Below are positions 29,403-40,944 of a stretch of 64,000 nucleotides of DNA, one piece after another. The translations under genes and the position numbers were made by a program. How positions within the stretch are numbered: the stretch's first letter is position 1; every line of letters starts with the position of its first letter. Source of the stretch: Odobenus rosmarus divergens (lineage: Eukaryota; Chordata; Mammalia; Carnivora; Odobenidae). The DNA is taken from NCBI RefSeq assembly GCF_000321225.1, contig NW_004450565.1, positions 658,155 through 722,154 on the forward strand, written 5' to 3'. The notes beneath the pieces are model-generated. The model did no database searches. It was not told the origin of the DNA and saw nothing but the letters and a program-made list of their open reading frames with translations.

Positions 29403-30423
29403 CCTTCCAGCCTGCACAGGTATGGTTTTGAAATTGTAGCTCATCGTCACAACCCCATAAAACAGTGGCTCCCTAGCACTTTCCATGGCACAACGCTCAT
29501 CCCCTCTACGACTCTGCCGTATGTCTATTTTTCAGAAACAAGCCTTCAGTGTCAGAGAGAAGCAGCATGATACAGCAATCACGCCTGGTTGCTTAGTTCC
29601 AACCCATGAACTTAGCTTTGACAATTCTGTAGACGGGTTATAGTCTCTGGTCCTTTCTAACCTTATCTCCCATCATACATGACTCTGCTCCAGCCCGATG
29701 AAGTGATTTCCCACGCCCCAGAGTTTTCATTTCTGGACCTTCCCTGAGCCTCCCACCAGCCCCACTGCCTCCTGGCCTTGCCTCTGCCTCATCTGGGGGC
29801 ATCTCCTCCTCTCTCCCACGCCGCGTGCATGCTCTCTCTGCGTGGGCACCATTTTGAAAGCCCCAGGCTGCCACTGTTCATGCCTACGCCCTTTCTCCCT
29901 GCCACAGTGAGGCCACCATGAGGACTGAGTTTGAGTGTGACAGGCCACGGCACAGCCGTGCCCAGCCTGGGGCTCTATGACCATTTGGGGAACATTTCAT
30001 TGCCGAGAGACTAATTTCCAAGAACCACTTCATCCACCCCACTGGTCCCCACTCCAGACTCTGCAGGCTGATAGTGGCTCTTGAAAGCAGACGTGGGACA
30101 CCTGAATGGGATGGACTCAGAACACGGGCCTCTGTTGTGGCCACACAGGACCACATCAGCAGCTTGCAAACTTCAGGATGGCCCCTGCTCCCCGGCTGGT
30201 ACCATGTTACCAGACCTGGGACCTGGGATGTGGGGACAGGAGGGCCCCTGCGGGGCGTGCCCCATATCCACATGACCTACGGGATGAAAACTGTCCCCAG
30301 CCCAGCTCAAGTCACCTCTCAGGGCAGGGTCCTTGGATGACAGAGTGGCAGGACCTCTGACTCCCACTTCTTTCTCTTTTTCTGATCCTAGGTCACTTTC
30401 CTTCTATTAAAGTGAAGAGCTAC

Positions 30424-30630
30424 AGGGCGCCTCGATGGTGTAGTCAGTTGGGCGCCTGACTCTTGATTTCAGCTCAGGTCATGATCTCAGGGTCGTGGGA
30501 CTGAGTCCTGTGTCGGGCTCCATGCTCAGCCGGAATCTGCTAGACAGTATCTCTCTCTCCCCCCACCCCCGCCCCTCCCCCTGCTCACTTGCTCTTTCTC
30601 TCGAATAAATAAATCTTAAAAAAAAAAAAG
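30424..30630 (+). mobile_element. Can-SINE (tRNA-Lys-derived)
   Basis: It starts GGGCGCCTCGATGGTGTAGT, passes through CTCAGGTCATGATCTCAGGG and a CT-rich body, and ends AATAAATAAATCTT plus an A-run. Imperfect duplications (GTGAAGAGCTACA and GTGAGTGGCTACA) flank it. Confidence 0.93.
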
Positions 30631-31029
30631 TGAGTGGCTACAAACCATACACGCACTGAGGAAGCCAAAAGGCAGCCCCTCCAGCACCCTGGCTTCCTAT
30701 CCCATCTCCCAGGGAGGCCTCTCTGCAGTCTGTCCTTCTACATCTGCTTCCACGTCTGGAAAGAACAGGCTTCTGCTGAGGCCCCTGACGGCTCACCTCT
30801 GGGGGCTGCACCCTTAGTTCTCACGGTGGCCAATGAACAGGGAGCTTGCCTACTTTCTCCCCTACCCAGCTGCCCCAACATCGTTTTGGTTAAGTCAGCG
30901 TATGTAATATTATGACTCTGAAAATACTATTAACTGCTTGCTCAAACAAATTTATTCTTAACACATTTCTAGTATGACCTGTTTAAAGGCAATGATTTAT
31001 TTTTTTTCCTATTTTCTTAGTTCTTATTA

Positions 31030-31230
31030 TTTGTGTGTGCATTGTTGCTGCACGTGTATATTAGATTTTATTGTGTTGTTCCGTGTAGGTCATGTCGTTG
31101 GTGTGTAGATTTGGTGTATTGTTTCACGTAGTCTTGTGTCGTTGTCTGTGTAGGCCCTGCGTTGTGTGCAGATTTCGTTGCGTGTGCTGGTGTACAGACT
31201 GTGTTGCGTGTACAGGCCTGTGCCACGCGG
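31030..31230 (+). repeat. Degenerate GT-rich repeat
   Basis: It is rich in GTGTAG, GTTGTGTG and TCGTTG-like words with poor periodicity. It supplies the first part of a Cys-rich 271-codon open frame (31092-31907) that I regard as spurious. Confidence 0.5.
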
Positions 31231-32999
31231 CGGTTTCACAGCATGCGTGCGCGTGCAGACGCTGCTGGTGGTGGAGGCGGCAGCACTGGGGCCAGGTGCC
31301 CATGGCTACGTCTCCCTGCGTCCTGCAACCGCTCCTCCTCGGTCTGTCGGTCTGTCTGCCCTGGGGTCAAGCCCACGCTGCGTGCAGGGGGCCCACCTGG
31401 CTCCCAAGCCTGTCCCCGGAGGCCAGACACAGGCTGGGGCTGCGGGTGTGCTTCCCCCGTGCCCGGACTCGGCTGGTGAGCAGCTCCGGACTCCTGAGCA
31501 CCCTTGCCTCCATGCTCGGGTTCACTCTCTCAATCTGGGGGCACGCTTCCCAGTGGCTTCCTCGGACGGGCGCTCAGGAGGCACATCTTTTGAGAAGATT
31601 TGCCGTGTTTGCAGACGTCTTCATTCGCGTCTCCAACAACAGCTGGTTTGCGGGGCCCACGGTCGTGTTCATTCAGACCGGGAAGGCAGGACGCCACAGT
31701 CTCCCATGTCCAATGTCGCAGGGGAGGGCTGACACCGGGCCCACCGGCCGGCCTCTAACCTCAGAAGCTTTCAGACCTTCTGTCTCACCCCACTGCCCTC
31801 ACATGTCGCAGCCTGCTTCGGGGCTGAGCGCTGGTGGGGGGCGCCCTGCGGCCTGCAGATTTTCTTGTGTTACTTCTTTTATAGTTTCTCCTGTTTTCTT
31901 TTCCTGAACCCCTTTGCTTCATCGGAGACAACGTCTTTATCTCTGACGTGCATGTCCGGTTCTTTAAGAGGATTTCTGAGCAATGAAGGGAGAGGTCTCC
32001 GCTCTGCCTCCCTAAAAACGCAAACCAAGGTAGTATGTGGCCTTTCTTGCGCCGATCAGAGCCCCACCTGACAGCTGTCTTTGGGCACACACACGTTTCT
32101 GTATGGGAGGCTGACATTTTCAAACTAGGCTGAGGGAGAAAAGACCCTCAGGCGTCCTCAGCAGAAGGTGGGGGAGCTCCGTGGACAGAACACGAAGTGG
32201 TGCAGGACAGAGTCCAGGGAAGTCAGGCGTGCCAGGGAGAGGGGCCCCGAGAGACAAGCGGAGACTAAGAACACAGAATCAATTAACAGGACGGAAGCGG
32301 CCGGCTCAGAGCAAGGACTCGGTCAATCTCTGGACTGACGCGGTGCTAAAAATCACCCTATGTTTTGGGTCACAATCAAAGGCAAACATACTATAACTGA
32401 TTAACACATTCATTTAACACATTCACCTTACACAAGGTGAAACGTGTGGACCACTCCTTCTCTAAGACTCCTTGTCCTGCAGGCTCAGCCTCTCCTCCCC
32501 GAGAGGAGCGGGAAGTGACAGTCCTGACCCATCACCCCGGGCATCAGCCCCACGCGGATCATGACACGAGGATGCCCGACTCGCGAAGAGTGTGCCTCCA
32601 GCCGCATGGAGGGCCGAAGGCTGTTGGAGCGCTGCGTTCTGCGGATATCTGCAGTCCATCAAGGCTCACAGCTGTAAGCTGGAGATGCTGATCATGCTAA
32701 ACACCAAAAACGAGCCAAACGAAGCCAGTAACCCACGGCCCAGACCAGGCAAAGAAAGGCGTCATCTCTGAGAAATCCAAGTTTCAATTTTATGTGAGTT
32801 TGAGGAACTACGACCCCGCGGGCTCAGGAAGGCTCAGGGAGGGTCCAGAGTTGGATTTCTGTGGATTTTTTGAGGATGAGAGGCCTAAGCAAGGCCCCCA
32901 CTCTGACCTGGAGCTGCCCCCTGCACCACTCCAAGGGTTCCTCAACACCCCAAATTATCCATGGCCAGCTTGCAGCCTCCATGACCCCTTTTTCTCGTT

Positions 33000-33230
33000 T
33001 CCTGTTCCAGAAACTCTCTCCCTCCATCTGTCAAACTCCTATCCAATCTTAAGGACCTCATCCAGATGGCCTCTCCTGGCCACACCTGTCCTGCCCCACA
33101 CGGGCCTGCCACGCCCACTTTCCCCTGGGAGACCCAAGGCCACCTGCACCCTCCTCAGTACACACCTCTCTCTGCAGCAAGTTACGGCCCTGGAATGTTC
33201 GCACCAGCCTCAACTAGAGCTCACTCATTA
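33000..33230 (+). mobile_element. L2-like LINE fragment
   Basis: CTCCCTCCATCTGTCAAACTCC and then CAATCTTAAGGACCTCATCC and GATGGCCTCTCCTGGCCACA resemble the L2 3' region. Short and diverged. Confidence 0.5.
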
Positions 33231-34929
33231 AAACAAACAAAAATGTTTTCCTTACATCACCTCCCCCATGGCTCTAAAGCCCCATTTCTGTTTCTTTCTA
33301 TTGCAAAACTCCCGGGAAGAACTCTGTTGGCTTCCTCACCTCCCCATCTCTCTTGAAGGGGAGGATTCGCCCCCATGGCTCCACCCAGGCGCACCCATCA
33401 GCCACGTCGCCTTCCATCTTGATGAGCCAGTCCTCCATCAGCGCTAGGCACCCAGAGCGGGGAGGCACTCTGCAGGGAGCCCTCACGCCCTCCCTCTGCA
33501 AAGTCCTAGTCTTCCTTAGGCTCTCTGGGGGTGCCTTCCTAAGCTCCCCTCCCTTCCTGTCTCCTGTCCAAAGCCACCTCTGGTGGGGGTGGGGGGTAAC
33601 CCAGGCTGCCCCTGGGTCCTCTCTCCCTCTGGACCCAGCACCTGCCCCCACATCGCCTCCCATGCCCGTGTCCCCAGTCCAGCCCTCAGTCCAGCCCTTG
33701 GTCCCTGACCCCACCTGATGCCTGGCTGCAGGCACCACCGACCTCTTTGCTGACATTCCCTGTATGGGAGCTGACAGCTTAAGCTGCTCGTCCCTAGTTT
33801 TAACAGCTGCAAGGGACATAATTTCCAGCATATTATAAATATTGGCTTCTTAAAATAAAACTGTTAGGTCACTCTTCTAAACGTGTCTGTTGGAATCAAG
33901 CACCAGCATGAGAGCTACTGCCATCTGTTTACGGAGCATAGGCACGCGCTGTCCCTCAACTGTCAGGAAGTTCTCGGCCCGTCTTTGGGCTCTCCATCCC
34001 CCTCCCTGCAGACCCTAACCCCACTGCTCCATGTTCCCGCCTGAGATGACGCTACTGTCCAGCCCTGCAAATATGCTCACGATTTATGCACATAAATCAA
34101 ATAAATCTTGATTTTCTATGACCAGAGCGTGGGATCATTTCTTTGGGGTTGAGTTAGCACTGCAATAACTGGAACCCCACCGATCCGAACAAAATGACAG
34201 CACACGTTTCAATAAACAGTCATCTGACATAGAGACCGTGCTTGATGAGGCAGAGAGGCCCTTCCCCAGCCGGTCCACCTGTCACGGACACACGCGCAAA
34301 TCTGTTCCTACTCTGTTTCTGTCAGTGCGCGAGCAAATGCGAGTGCAGGGAGCCTGGTACTGCAGACGAGAAACCGGGAGTGAGCAGCTCTGTGACTGCA
34401 GCATCCCCCGCAGCCACACATCACCGACCACCGTGACCGCCCATGGGCCCCCACCTCCTCCACCGGCGTCAGGACGCCTTCCATCTGCCGAAAGCCTGAG
34501 GTCTCTTACCCACAGTGAAGCCACTCCCCTGACACACACATGACACCCACATATCTGTTGGATCCAGAGGTTTCTGCACCCCAGGGCCCTGGCCCACCCC
34601 CAGATTGGGGATGGGGGTTGCTCTCTCATGGACCCCGAGAGGAAGGGCCCTCCCTCAGGATCAGCGTGTGCAGGGAAGGTGAAGACCCAGACTCTAGGCC
34701 CCGAGCAAGGGTTTCTCCCACCCCAGAGGGGCGGTTTGAAGATGCCACTGTTTGCAGGGCCCTGATTCCCCCGGTCACCACCCCCTCCTCCCTGGTCGCC
34801 ACCCACCCGTCACCTGCACCTCCGTAAATGGCACCTCCAGTCACCCACCACACATTTCCCAACCAAACCTGCAGCAAGGCCTCCTGGCTCTAGAAATACA
34901 CTTGGTCCTGGTTCCTCCTTTGCCTCCTG

Positions 34930-35510
34930 CCTCCACCCTGTTTGTCATGGAATCTTGTCAGGCCCGGATTCCCCACATGGCAAGCACGGGGTCATCTCTA
35001 AAAAGACACAGATCTTGTCCCACCCCTGCCCAAAGCCCTCCGTGGCATCCACTGGGCACTCAGGATACACTCTGAATGGTGCACAGCCTGTGTGGCCCTC
35101 CTGTGCTTTCTCCCCTCGCTCACACTGCCTTGCTCACCCTTGGGTGAACTTATTCCACACCAGGCCCCTGCACCTGCCACTCCCCTGCCCGTGACACTCT
35201 CTCCTCAGGCCACCAGGGGCGCCTCACAGCACTGATCTCAGCCCAAGTGTCCCCTGCTCAGACTGCCTGTGTGTCCCCCCTACCCACGCCCCAGCCTCCA
35301 CCTGCTTCCTGTCCTCTACATGCTCTAGCCACGGTCCACTTAACCGAGTTCTGCTGTTTCTGGTCAATGCCTGCCTGCCTGCCTGCCTGCCTGCCTCCCT
35401 CCCTCCAGAACATCAGATCCAAGAGACAGGGCCTTCTCTCCTGTTCTCTGCGGTACCCAGCACATGATAGGCCCACACCGAATAAATATTTGTGGAGCGA
35501 ATGGCCACAG
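34930..35510 (+). mobile_element. L2 LINE 3' fragment
   Basis: It runs through AAAGCCCTCCGTGGCATCCA, CTGTGTGGCCCTCCTGTGC, GGCCCCTGCACCTGCCACT and a CTGC-type microsatellite, to CCGAATAAATATTTGTGGAG. That last phrase matches the characteristic L2 3' end. Confidence 0.75.
35366..35407. repeat. (TGCC)n microsatellite grading into (CCTC)n
   Basis: About seven tandem TGCC units are followed by TCCC-type units, inside the L2 fragment. Confidence 0.9.
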
Positions 35511-36667
35511 GGATGAAAAGGCGCACCATGGGCTGTTTGAGGTGAGCTGGGCAGGTACTACCCGCCCCTTACAAGTGTGACAAGGAGACTGAGAAAGCAC
35601 GGAAGTCGTTGCCTAACAAACTTACCCTCTGAAATCACGTGTATCAGAAACGTACCCTAGATCTCCCTTAAGTCTGCAAAATGGGAGGAGAATTCTTTTC
35701 CTGGCTTTCTCCCCAGATAATGATATCAAAAGAATGATAATGAGAGGTTTATCTGAGGCAAACAGAGTTCTTTCTCAACTATAATTACTCCAAGGAAATG
35801 TATTAGCCTTGTAATTGGGGTTGACTTTTTAATTCATTTAGTTGTCTTCTGGGAAAAAAATAACCGTCCTTTCTGCTTCCAAAATAGAATATAACGTTAT
35901 ATCCTCTGTTGGGAACTTTTTTTTGCAAAAGTATGAATCAAAGATGTCAACAGGAAAAACTCTATAAAGGAGAAATTTTGCTGGTTTTCCCTTTCAAAAT
36001 CCAAACTATAGCTCTACATCTTAACCATTCACCATAAGGCCGCGATGTCAAGGAAATTCGGAGAAGCTGCGTGGAGCAGTGAAAGCGTGGACAATGGGAG
36101 AAGGTGCAGTTCTGAAACAAAATATCACTGTGTGCTGTTGGGGTGCCTCACTTGTCACCACAGCATCCACCGTCTTGCACCCTCTGGGATAGTTCTCTCC
36201 TCATTGCCTTTTAAGGCTTATCACAAAACCAGATGCTTCCTTACTTTTCATCCTCAAAAATACCTTGGGGAACCAAGCTGGGTTCTCTGAACTTATCTGG
36301 TGAATCCGGATTTTATGAAAGTGGCTTAAGCAAAGGTGGTTCTGTGTTGGCAGCCTTAAATACATACACGGGTCCGTGTGTCTCTGATGTCATGCTTGTT
36401 TCTACCATTTTAACTTACCCTTGGGGGAGGGGGGTTCAGGGCAATTTCTGAGCATTTCCGGGGGGGAAAAACCCCATCCCCTACTTTAAGAGCTTAATAA
36501 AGGTGAACCCATAACTGTAACTATCAAGTAGGTCGATTTTCCATAATGAGTTTACTCTTGTCTTCCAAACCCGACCCTCACCGCGCACACCTGTCCCTCT
36601 CGCCAGAGGCCACATGGCCAGCGCCTCCACCTGTCCGCCGGGCCCGCCAGGCCGGGCCTCACCTGTA

Positions 36668-37007
36668 NNNNNNNNNNNNNNNNNNNNNNNNNNNNNNNNN
36701 NNNNNNNNNNNNNNNNNNNNNNNNNNNNNNNNNNNNNNNNNNNNNNNNNNNNNNNNNNNNNNNNNNNNNNNNNNNNNNNNNNNNNNNNNNNNNNNNNNNN
36801 NNNNNNNNNNNNNNNNNNNNNNNNNNNNNNNNNNNNNNNNNNNNNNNNNNNNNNNNNNNNNNNNNNNNNNNNNNNNNNNNNNNNNNNNNNNNNNNNNNNN
36901 NNNNNNNNNNNNNNNNNNNNNNNNNNNNNNNNNNNNNNNNNNNNNNNNNNNNNNNNNNNNNNNNNNNNNNNNNNNNNNNNNNNNNNNNNNNNNNNNNNNN
37001 NNNNNNN
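36668..37007. other. Assembly gap (340 N)
   Basis: A run of 340 undetermined bases inside the PRDM15 CpG island. It is flanked on both sides by very GC-rich sequence, which probably caused the drop-out. Reading frames that cross it are artefacts. Confidence 1.
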
Positions 37008-37175
37008 GACGGGCGACGGGCAGGGCGGGCCCGGAGCGCGCGGGCCGCGGGGCGGCGGGCGGGCGGCGCGCAGGGCGATCCCGGAGCGGCTCCGGGAAAT
37101 CCAGCCGGGTTTTGACTCCGATCGCCCACGGAGCCCGCAGCCGGCGAATGTAACAAAGAACAGTCGGCATGGCGG
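37008..37175 (-). CDS. PRDM15: Second exon of the extended PRDM15 N-terminus (partial, runs into the gap)
   Basis: From the only AG in the short GC-rich stretch (GGTCCAG, exon top 37175) the frame set by the previous exon reads PPCRLFFVTFAGCG, then SESKPGWISRSRSGIALRAA. It stays open to the N run. This resembles the recalled human long isoform. The intervening intron would be 127 bp (37176-37302), starting gtaaag and ending ccag. A different frame gives an ATG-initiated peptide (MPTVLCYIRRL), which I regard as less likely. Confidence 0.45.
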
Positions 37176-37302
37176 CTGGACCGGGGCGGGCGGCGGGCGG
37201 GCGGGGCCGGGGCGGCGGGCCGGGCGCGGGGCGCGGGCGCGGGCCGGGCCGGGCCGGGGCGGCGCGCGGGGGCGGCGGCGGGCGCGGGGCCCCGGGCTTT
37301 AC

Positions 37303-37404
37303 CTGCCTGTGGAATGTGCAGAGCGGGCTCGGATCCGGACTCCGGGTTGCGATCCGCTCCGGAAACTGCGCAGCACCGGAAGCCGTGGGGCGGTGGCGGG
37401 GCAT
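37303..37404 (-). CDS. PRDM15: PRDM15 alternative first coding exon (N-terminal extension)
   Basis: 34 codons from ATG at 37404-37402 to donor CAGgtaaag at 37302. It reads MPRHRPTASGAAQFPERIAT and ends PLCTFHRQ in phase 0. It strongly resembles the start of a long human PRDM15 isoform as I recall it (MPRRRPPASGAAQFPERIAT). It sits in the CpG island. The link to the downstream exons at 18.4 kb is not demonstrated, because an assembly gap and the 18-kb intron intervene. Confidence 0.6.
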
Positions 37405-37419
37405 TGTGGGAGTTGTAGT
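37401..37419 (-). promoter_or_regulatory. ZNF143/THAP11-type promoter element
   Basis: The minus strand reads ACTACAACTCCCACAATGC. This closely matches the ACTACAAYTCCCAGMATGC element bound by ZNF143 and THAP11 (Ronin) at CpG-island promoters. The ATG inside it is the start codon of the extended PRDM15 reading frame. Binding is inferred from the motif only. Confidence 0.7.
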
Positions 37420-37479
37420 CCGCGGGGGGAGAGGCGCCGGCGCGGGCGGCGCGGACTGGGAGCGGCGGGGCGCGGACGG

Positions 37480-37860
37480 CGTGGACCGACAGCAGCAAGC
37501 AGGTCGCGGGCGGTATGGACGGGTAGTGGGAAAGCGGACCGCGCGCATGGGGGAGTGGGACAGCGGGTGGTGTGGACCTGGGAGCGGGCGGCGTGCACGG
37601 GCAGCGGCGAGGCGCGGGCGGCGTGGACCCACAGCAGCAAGCAGGTCGCAGGCGGTGTGGACGGGGAGTGAGAAAGGCCGCGCGGACCGGGGAGTGGGAG
37701 AGCGGGTGGTGTGGACCCGGGAGCGGGCGGCGTGGACCTGCAGCAAGCAGGTCGCAGGAGGTGTGGACCGGGAGTGGGAAAGCGGGCCGCGCGAACGGGG
37801 GAGTGGGAGAGCGGGTGTTGCGGACCCCGGAGCTGGCGGCATGGACAGGAGAGCGGCGAG
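37480..37860. repeat. GC-rich higher-order minisatellite beside the PRDM15 promoter
   Basis: A compound unit begins CGTGGACC, then CAGCAAGCAGGTCGC, and continues with GGAGTGGGA and AGCGGGYGGYGTGGAC blocks. It starts at 37480, 37622 and 37731, so units are about 142 and 109 bp, with a decayed remnant to about 37860. GTGGAC occurs many times. The absence of A/T-rich stops makes long meaningless reading frames on both strands. Confidence 0.8.
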
Positions 37861-40249
37861 GCGTGGTTAGGGGTGCGGAGGGCAAGGGCGACGTGGACAG
37901 AGAGCGGCAGGGAGCGGGCAGTGTAGACCGGGAGTGGGTGATGTGGAACCGGGAGCGGGTGATGTGGATCGGGTTGTCGGAAAGCGGGCGGTGTAGACAG
38001 GAGAGCGGCGAGCTATGGATCCGGACCGCCCTGGGAGAAGCGGGGCTGGTTCTGCTGTCCCTTCCTCGGACGCGTGTCCGGTCCTGGGACCCTGGAAGCG
38101 ACAGGCGTCCGCAGCCCCGGGACCCCTTCAAGTCTCTTCTGGTGGTTGCTGGAGCCTTAATTTCCTTGGGGGGGGGGGGCGCTGTGTGGAAGAAAGGGTC
38201 AAATTTTTCTTTAAAAGCAGTCTGAGATTTGCTGCCAGATCATAGTTACTTCTGAATGCAGCGGATGGGGTGTCGCGGTCCTCCAAATCCACTCAGGGAA
38301 CACGCATGGGAGCGCTTACTCTGCCCCAACAAGCTCGGAAGTGGAGAGGGGCGGGCATCTGTACCCAGGCACAGTGGGCTCCTGAAATCCACACCTTGAC
38401 CAGTGCGATGCTGCTACGTGGAAAGTTCGGGAAAAGCACCATCCCGTCAGGGCAGCTTTGAAGGCCAGACTGCTTCCTGGAGCTGTTTCTGCCCGTTCCG
38501 GACTCCCAGGTCCTAGCGGCCTGCGGCCTGCGTAGCCTCTTGACCCCCTGCATGGAATGTACCTGTGGCCCCAGAATGTTACAAATAGAAGGGGCTAGAG
38601 GAGTCTTTTAGTCTCCAGTGCAGGGCCGTAAAACTGTCTTCTTTATTCTACTTGGCAGAAAGCTCCAGCAGCGAAGTCCAAGAAGGGATGAACTGCTGGG
38701 AAATGATTTGAAATTGGTATCAGAAAGGACTCATTTCCCTCATGCCTAGGAAGCTCCTAGGAATGAATAGGAAAAAGATAAAGAACCCCATAGGAAAATG
38801 GACAGTCCTGGTCAGGAAAATACAATGGCTCTTAAGCCTAAGCAAGGCTATTCAACTATACCAACAGGAGAGAAAAGGCAAAATTGGTGTGCAATTGTCT
38901 TTACCTGTTACATTAGCAAAGATTTTTTTTTTTTTTTTTTTAAGCTTAATAGCATTATTTTGAAGAGACTAGGTGCCCTCAGGTCGACTTTTATAGGTTT
39001 TCACTCTTGCTGTAACCGGTCCATTTTTTCTGCAAACAACCTGCTTTTGTTCATGCTTGCCAGTACCTCTGGTGTGCAGAGGCCCAGAGAAGCATTTGGG
39101 CATTTGAGAAATGCAAGCGGGCACTCAAGGGGTGGGAGGTAGGTGAGGGGGGCGTGTTAGCTGTTAGCGGTCAGTCTGGGGCTCTTGGCGATTGAGCACA
39201 GACCTGAATGCTGAAAAGATGATGGTGGAGAACCCCAGGAGAGCATTCCAAGGTGGAGCAAATCTGTGCAAAAGACCTCGAGGACATGTTTGAGGGACAG
39301 AAGGCTGGAGGGAGGCGGGGGTCCCACAGCTGAGTGGGGTATGAGCAGGGTAAAGGTGAGATGATCAAGAGAGGTGTGGGAGGCTGGGGTGCAGACCTAC
39401 TGTTAAGTGCCGCTGGGAAGTCACTGCAGAAGGTTAGGGAGGGCGGACCTATGAGCCCTAGCAGCACAACGTGCTCAGCATGCCCCCTCTGCACCTGCTC
39501 AACCTTCCACCCTACAGCAGGGCCCCTTCAGTGGGTCCTTACTTATTACCAATTCATACAAGTACGCCTGGCTGTTGAATAAATTCCTGCTCATGGGCCT
39601 ACCTGGCCCAAGGCTCTATGCATTTAGAATTCCCATATGAACAAATGGCCCAGATGGGGGCTATACCAAATTATTCTCCCACCAGAAAAAGATGAGAAAG
39701 ATGAGACAGCTTATTTTCTATAGTCTCTTCAAAATAATGCTAAAGGGCCCTCTCCGTTTTCATCTTATTTTATTTTCCTTTCCCTTCCCCTATGTTCATC
39801 TGTTTTGTTTCTTAGATTCCATGTATGAATAAAATCATATAATTGTCTTTGATCTATCCAAAATTTAAAAAAATTTTTGTTTCTGAAAGTGTCAGATTTT
39901 ATTATTAACAACAAAAGCAATGTAGAAACCTTGCCTGAACCCCAAGCGGGAAAAAAAAAAAAGAAAAGCCACCTATGAAAGATGTTCTTGGGCAGTTGGG
40001 GAGACCTGAACGTAGCGCCTGATACTGGGTAGCCTCAATGTCTAGCTCCCCAAGGATGATGACCATTGAGTGTGTGATGTGAAGAGGCCATCCTTCTCAG
40101 AAAATGCATTCTGAAGAATTTCGGGGAAAACACGATGTCTCCACACAACAATCGATCAATTGATCAATAGATGATAGGTAGGTAGGTAGAGCAAATATAT
40201 CAAAATCGGTGAATCTAGTGAAGTCTATATGGGTTATTCTGTAGGTTTG

Positions 40250-40466
40250 AAGTTTTTATTTATTTATTTATTTATTTTTAAGATTTTATTTATTTGACAG
40301 AAGAGAGTGAGCGAGCACAAGCAGGGGCAGTGGCAGGCAGAGGGAGAGGGAGAAGCAGGCTCCCCACTGAGCAGGGAGCCCGATGCGGGGCTGGATCCCA
40401 GGACCCCGGGATCATGACCCGAGCCGAAGGCAGACGCTTCACCGAGTGAGCCACCCAGGTGTCCCT
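40250..40466 (-). mobile_element. Can-SINE (tRNA-Lys-derived)
   Basis: In plus orientation it begins with a (TTTA)n tail and AAGATTTTATTTATTTGACA and ends GAGTGAGCCACCCAGGTGTC. Near-identical duplications TGAAGTTTTTA and TGAAATTTTTA flank it. Confidence 0.93.
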
Positions 40467-40944
40467 GAAATTTTTAAAAGTAAGCTGAGGGAGTTAAAAA
40501 TGAGAGAGCTTCCGTTTCTGAGTGGATTTTCCTACGAGCACTGCTCCTCCCGAGCAGAGACGAGCTGAGCAGTGAGGCGGCATCATGATTCTGTGAGGCC
40601 CCGCACAGGGGCGATGCCCTCAGCCCCGACACTGGCTGCCTCAGACGTGTGTGTTCTAAGTCACGTGGCCCATCAGCCCCAGTTTTTTGTTAATTGACTC
40701 CTTTTGTACCGGACATTATAAAAATACATATCCCTAAGCCACTTCTCTACGCTCCCTCTAGCTTTGCGATCTGGCTGGTTTTTCGTACCCAGATAAAGAG
40801 AGATCTAATCAGCAAATAATTTAATTCTCACTACGTGCAAAGCGTTGCATCTCACTTTGGAGTATCCTCGCCCGCAACAGGGAGCTGAAAGTTTAGAAAA
40901 GATGATGTCCCGGTCTCTCCGTTTGACACAGGGTAGCCGAGGCT

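Larger units (their letters stand above)
18394..37000. other. Large PRDM15 first intron (repeat-rich)
   Basis: About 18.6 kb between the MAEDG exon and the CpG island. Roughly half can be assigned to L1, L2, MIR, MER5-like and Can-SINE insertions, listed separately. I searched for further 5' exons of a long isoform and could not identify any with confidence. Unassigned stretches include 24.5-25.9, 28.6-29.2, 31.2-32.9 and 35.5-36.5 kb. Confidence 0.6.
36560..38150 (-). promoter_or_regulatory. PRDM15: CpG-island promoter of PRDM15
   Basis: Very high G+C and CpG density begins abruptly near 36.6 kb and fades by about 38.15 kb, with flanks that are AT-rich or ordinary. There is no obvious TATA box; many GGGCGG/CCGCCC Sp1-type boxes lie at 37.17-37.29 kb. 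Position and strand fit the 5' end of PRDM15. A bidirectional promoter is possible, but I see no supporting gene on the plus strand. A 340-base gap removes part of the island. Confidence 0.8.

Noticed and set aside
31092..31907. 271-codon Cys-rich plus-strand open frame
   Set aside because: It begins in a GT-rich degenerate repeat. Composition shifts along its length, overlapping frames are also open, and there is no domain or splice support.
18394..36560. Additional coding exons joining the extended PRDM15 N-terminus to MAEDG
   Set aside because: I looked for peptide matches to the long human isoform and found none I could defend. Such exons may be absent, too diverged or within the gap.
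36481..38131. Very long minus-strand open frames (453 and 490 codons) across the CpG island
   Set aside because: They pass through 340 N bases and a GC-rich minisatellite that lacks A/T-rich stop codons. Only the short MPRHRP segment and the PPCRLFF segment (in another frame) look like real PRDM15 coding sequence.
37169..38225. Plus-strand open frames of 120-233 codons in the promoter repeat
   Set aside because: Gly/Arg/Trp-rich translation of the minisatellite, with no splice context and no known family.
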